A program made the translations under genes and the position numbers. A stretch of 64,000 nucleotides of DNA from CAZUNO01 sp964621445 [NCBI: Candidatus Hadarchaeota archaeon] (GTDB lineage: Archaea; CAYQAE01; CAYVLA01), in contig CAZUNO010000009.1 of assembly GCA_964621445.1 (NCBI GenBank), positions 35,263-99,262 of the forward strand. The letters run 5' to 3'. Shown here piece after piece: positions 61,500-64,000 of the stretch. The notes under the pieces were generated by a model. That model was given only the letters and a program-made list of their open reading frames with translations. It made no database searches and was not told the origin of the DNA. Numbering within the stretch: the stretch's first letter is position 1; each line of letters starts with the position of its first letter.

Positions 61500-62669
61500 C
61501 TATCTGGTGTCCCGATTCTTCCTATAGAAGATAATCACTACGCCAATCAGGGCCGGCATTGCCAAGGCTTGGGAAACCTCAGTCCCGTCGGAAGGCTGTG
61601 GCCCACCCCGCAGAGCAAGGACATCCCTCACGCCCTGCATCTCGAGAAGGTCGTCTGGTGTGACGTCCAGGGACCTAACCCAGTAGGCGTTGGACTCCTC
61701 TGTGTACTCGGCGGCCTTCCCCATGTAGGATGCGTTGTATTTGGAAAGAAGCCGATTCCAGTCATCATCATCCGGCTCATCCTCGAAGATCACTATGTAA
61801 CCGTAAAGCCATGGAGTACCGCTGACCGGGTCCTCCGCCGGCACCTCGGTTGGCCCCTCTCCGTATAGGTAGTCGTAAACCATCGATTCGGCAACCCGGG
61901 TCCGCTCCAGGGCTGCCCCGTACTCGCCATTCTCTAAGAGTTCCCGGGCCTCTTGGAGCAGATCCAAGGCCTCCTCCAGATCATCCTCGGCATCATTCTC
62001 GTGTATCCTGGTCAGGGTGGCATTGATGGTGTATGATATCTTGACTTCGTATTCCTCATCTATATCCACCGGCTCATCTCCATCGCCCTCATTGAGATAC
62101 TGGCTCACCAGTTCGCTGGCCTCGATCGCCGTAGCCAGGGCCTTCTCATAATCCTCAAGCTCCATCAGTTCTTCGGCCCGTTGAAGGATGTCCAAAGCAT
62201 CCCCCAGATCATCCTCGGCATCATTCTCGTATATCTTGGCCCGCGTGGTGTTGATCGTGTAGAGAATTCTCAGCCTGTATTCGTCCTCCATATTCCCGGG
62301 TTCGGCGCCCGGCGCTGATCCCGGTTCCGTCCAGTTCCCTGAGCCGCCGGAACCCTCGACCTCACAGCCCTCTTCGTACACCGCTCTGATCACCTGGAGG
62401 GTGCTGGGATCCATTGTGAGCTGTGTAATGACATGGCACAGCATTCCCTCTCTGTCCGTCCGATACTCGATCACCACCCACGCCGTCTCCTTGTTAATGG
62501 TCGAATTCAGGACCTTCTCCGCGTACCCCCCGCTTGACGAGTAGTGATCGGAGCTTATCACATAATCCAAGGCAGCGCTCTTCAAATCCTCCAGGGTGGG
62601 GTTAGCCAGGCCAATTGACAATGAAATAACGACCAAAAAGCAGATAACGACCTTGATATGGAATCTCAT
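61500..62669 (-). CDS. Anchored surface protein with duplicated helical domain
   Basis: 389 residues. Signal peptide (VVICFLVVISLSIGLA), an N-terminal domain, a linker rich in G, S, E and P, then two copies of an acidic helical unit of about 70-80 residues, each opening with Y-x-(L/V)-(R/K)-I-x-YTIN-(T/A)-T and containing ENDAEDDL followed by a helical hairpin (AEELMELEDYEKALA against ARELLENGEYGAALE). A small alpha/beta domain and a C-terminal helix with basic tail (ALIGVVIIFYRKNR) follow. Likely a surface or envelope protein; function unknown. Confidence 0.7.
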   Translation of the reverse strand: MRFHIKVVICFLVVISLSIGLANPTLEDLKSAALDYVISSDHYSSSGGYAEKVLNSTINKETAWVVIEYRTDREGMLCHVITQLTMDPSTLQVIRAVYEEGCEVEGSGGSGNWTEPGSAPGAEPGNMEDEYRLRILYTINTTRAKIYENDAEDDLGDALDILQRAEELMELEDYEKALATAIEASELVSQYLNEGDGDEPVDIDEEYEVKISYTINATLTRIHENDAEDDLEEALDLLQEARELLENGEYGAALERTRVAESMVYDYLYGEGPTEVPAEDPVSGTPWLYGYIVIFEDEPDDDDWNRLLSKYNASYMGKAAEYTEESNAYWVRSLDVTPDDLLEMQGVRDVLALRGGPQPSDGTEVSQALAMPALIGVVIIFYRKNRDTR

Positions 62670-62810
62670 AAGGCTTCCTCTAAGTGGTATATCGGTGAAA
62701 CGATACTAATAGGTTGTCTGAAACGCTTGTAGCAACCTCAAACACGCCGCATCGGCCTATTCCAGCTAAGATATTGGCTCACTTCATTTTTGGTTACTAA
62801 AGTGATCACT

Positions 62811-62970
62811 TTCTCATCGATATCTCGGATGAGGCCATCTCCATTGGAGGGCTTGAAGAGAAATGGCGCGACGTCCGCATTGAAATCTTCGACGAATAAG
62901 GCAACCGCTTATCCATGACAGACTCCAACGAGGGCAGCAACTTCGGCGAGTACCGCCCCCTCGGGATAGT
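62811..62970 (+). pseudogene. Broken paralogue of the 63163-63630 gene
   Basis: One frame reads EKWRDVRIEIFDE, an in-frame TAA at 62898-62900, then GNRLSMTDSNEGSNFGEYRPLG. This aligns with RAWSEVSIKVFDP and NNSLRLVKSGGEDNYGDYHPYG of the intact gene 0.3 kb downstream. The N-terminal anchor and C-terminal strands are missing or out of frame. The remainder of 62670-63162 shows no other gene. Confidence 0.6.
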
Positions 62971-63162
62971 CATCATCCAGTTGAGATGGGGAATTCTTGA
63001 TGATGCTTCAATCGGTGGAGTATCTATCGAGTACGTCTGATGGAGAACATGGTTTCAGCTTGCATCGGCAGCAAGTGAAAAAATATATCAGATGCAGAAT
63101 GGTCCCTCAGGGGGCCACGAACTTATGTTGGTGGCCGTGCGACTCATCGATAGAGTGTTCTC

Positions 63163-63630
63163 ATGAAAACCAAGGTCCCGTTAGTAATTATGATGGCGGG
63201 TGTTCTTGCCCTGATAGTGGCGGGGATACTTGGGGGAATAGCATTAACCATCGTAACCACTGATATCTCGGAGGAGGCGAACTACACCGTCGACGCTCCG
63301 GGTTACGGGACCCTCGAGAAGGGGAAATACAAGCTCTGGGTGGAGATCGAAATCGATCCCGGATACTTTGAAAGAGCGTGGAGCGAGGTCAGCATCAAGG
63401 TCTTCGATCCGAACAACAACTCCCTGCGCCTTGTGAAGTCCGGCGGAGAGGACAACTACGGCGATTACCATCCTTATGGCAATCTCACCGTCCCCTCGGA
63501 TGGCAAATACCGCTTTGAGACCGACACCGCCAGGGAGGTCTATGTTACGGAACCAATGGACGCCGGAGCCCAAGGCGATATCATAGAAAGGGTATCTGAG
63601 AAATCTCATTCGATTCTTTTGAAAAGGTAG
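63163..63630 (+). CDS. Membrane-anchored beta-domain protein
   Basis: 155 residues: an N-terminal anchor (LVIMMAGVLALIVAGILGGIALTIV) and an extracellular beta-sandwich-like domain (KGKYKLWVEIEID, VSIKVFDPNNNSL, YGNLTVPSDGKYRFET). The layout resembles small emp24-like or CARDB-like domains. A degenerate copy lies immediately upstream. The last 25 bp overlap the convergent methyltransferase-like gene. Confidence 0.65.
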   Translation: MKTKVPLVIMMAGVLALIVAGILGGIALTIVTTDISEEANYTVDAPGYGTLEKGKYKLWVEIEIDPGYFERAWSEVSIKVFDPNNNSLRLVKSGGEDNYGDYHPYGNLTVPSDGKYRFETDTAREVYVTEPMDAGAQGDIIERVSEKSHSILLKR

Positions 63631-64000
63631 GCTGTTGGAGACTTGGTGTAGCTTACTCCTCTTCTTGTTCTTTCGAGATAGTCTCTTGTGACGTCTCTTG
63701 GTTTCTTTGTAATAAAATAGGAATCCAAGTCCTTTTCAGAAAATGAATACTTGTCGCGTCTCTTTTTCATAACACCAACAAATCTGTAATCATTGTCTAT
63801 TGAGGACATGCTTGCATCTCCATGACTGTTATTTGCCAGTAAGATACCTCCAGTTTTGAGATATCTCTTACAGAATTGGGACACGAAACCTGCATATTGT
63901 GAAACTAGTAAGTCAAAAGATTCTATTGGTTCTCCCAAATCCTTCCTGTAGTCTTTATGATGGAAGAAGATCACTGAATCTTCATTGTACAACTTCTTTC
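63606..64000 (-). CDS. Methyltransferase-like protein, 5' end cut by window
   Basis: C-terminal part (129+ residues) of what looks like a class I SAM-dependent methyltransferase: SFDLLVSQYAGFVSQFCKRY, LKTGGILLANNSHGDASM and a late strand SPTAYLFKRI. The frame is open to the window edge, so the SAM-binding glycine motif is outside. Base composition is clearly AT-richer than the rest of the window, with many AAA, ATA and TTT codons, suggesting recent acquisition. Confidence 0.5.
   Translation of the reverse strand, partial: KKLYNEDSVIFFHHKDYRKDLGEPIESFDLLVSQYAGFVSQFCKRYLKTGGILLANNSHGDASMSSIDNDYRFVGVMKKRRDKYSFSEKDLDSYFITKKPRDVTRDYLERTRRGVSYTKSPTAYLFKRIE

Noticed and set aside
62997-63263. 88-residue plus-strand open frame before the anchored protein
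   Set aside because: Overlaps the start of the real gene in another frame and has a cysteine- and histidine-rich random-looking product.
1-64000. CRISPR array or intact insertion sequence
   Set aside because: No regularly spaced direct repeats and no transposase-like frame were seen.

Overview
The window is archaeal chromosome. It encodes an archaeal histone, a two-repeat TATA-binding protein, a group II chaperonin (thermosome), DnaG-type Toprim primase, ribosomal protein L10e, archaeal-type adenylate kinase and intron-containing tRNAs with bulge-helix-bulge splice sites. TATA-like boxes lie about 26 bp before several starts, some transcripts look leaderless, and others carry GGAGG or GGTGAT ribosome-binding sites. 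GC is roughly 50 percent. Gene content fits a euryarchaeon; I would guess Thermoplasmatota outside the histone-lacking Thermoplasmatales, but nothing here proves the lineage. No CRISPR array, rRNA or intact insertion sequence was seen.

Layout. 1-5.6 kb: partial phosphoglycerate kinase, 2-phosphoglycerate kinase, L10e, DnaG, a DUF167 protein, a gene-free stretch with possible RNA structure and a G12 run, then a SpoIIM-like membrane protein. 5.7-10.8 kb: a BMP-family nucleoside-type ABC importer ending at a clear hairpin-T terminator. 10.8-20 kb: a giant repeat surface protein and an energy-coupling-factor (ECF) importer whose S component carries an extra extracytoplasmic domain, next to a membrane-anchored protein made of related-looking domains. 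20-25 kb: sulfatase, PIG-L deacetylase and membrane proteins. 25-31.4 kb: two paralogous membrane-anchored 414-residue-class proteins flanking pdxS-pdxT, an unusual threonine-synthase-like/PadR fusion, and the histone gene. 31.6-37.4 kb: regulators, TBP, and a small group of bacterial-looking carbohydrate or phenolic metabolism genes (CehA-like metallohydrolase, cupin, Gfo/Idh/MocA).

37.5-48.7 kb: thermosome, then a leftward five-gene block of SMC ATPase, kleisin-like, kite-like, DUF763 and Lhr helicase. The SMC and kite sequences look more like Smc6 and Nse1 than like bacterial SMC-ScpB, so this may be an archaeal Smc5/6-type complex coupled to DNA repair. 47.7-56.6 kb: adenylate kinase, small proteins, a membrane pair with a degenerate KaiC-like domain, a tRNA-Tyr with two introns, a macro-domain protein, a URO-D-family protein, an FrhB-family iron-sulfur flavoprotein and an intron-containing tRNA-Ser. 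56.6-64 kb: a secreted clostripain-family protease with PKD domains, dodecin, anchored surface proteins, gene remnants, and an AT-rich methyltransferase-like gene cut by the window edge.

The three points most worth pursuing are the Smc5/6-like operon, the PLP-synthase-linked threonine-synthase-like/PadR fusion that has lost the catalytic lysine, and the two-intron tRNA-Tyr, whose second splice motif uses sequence from the first intron.
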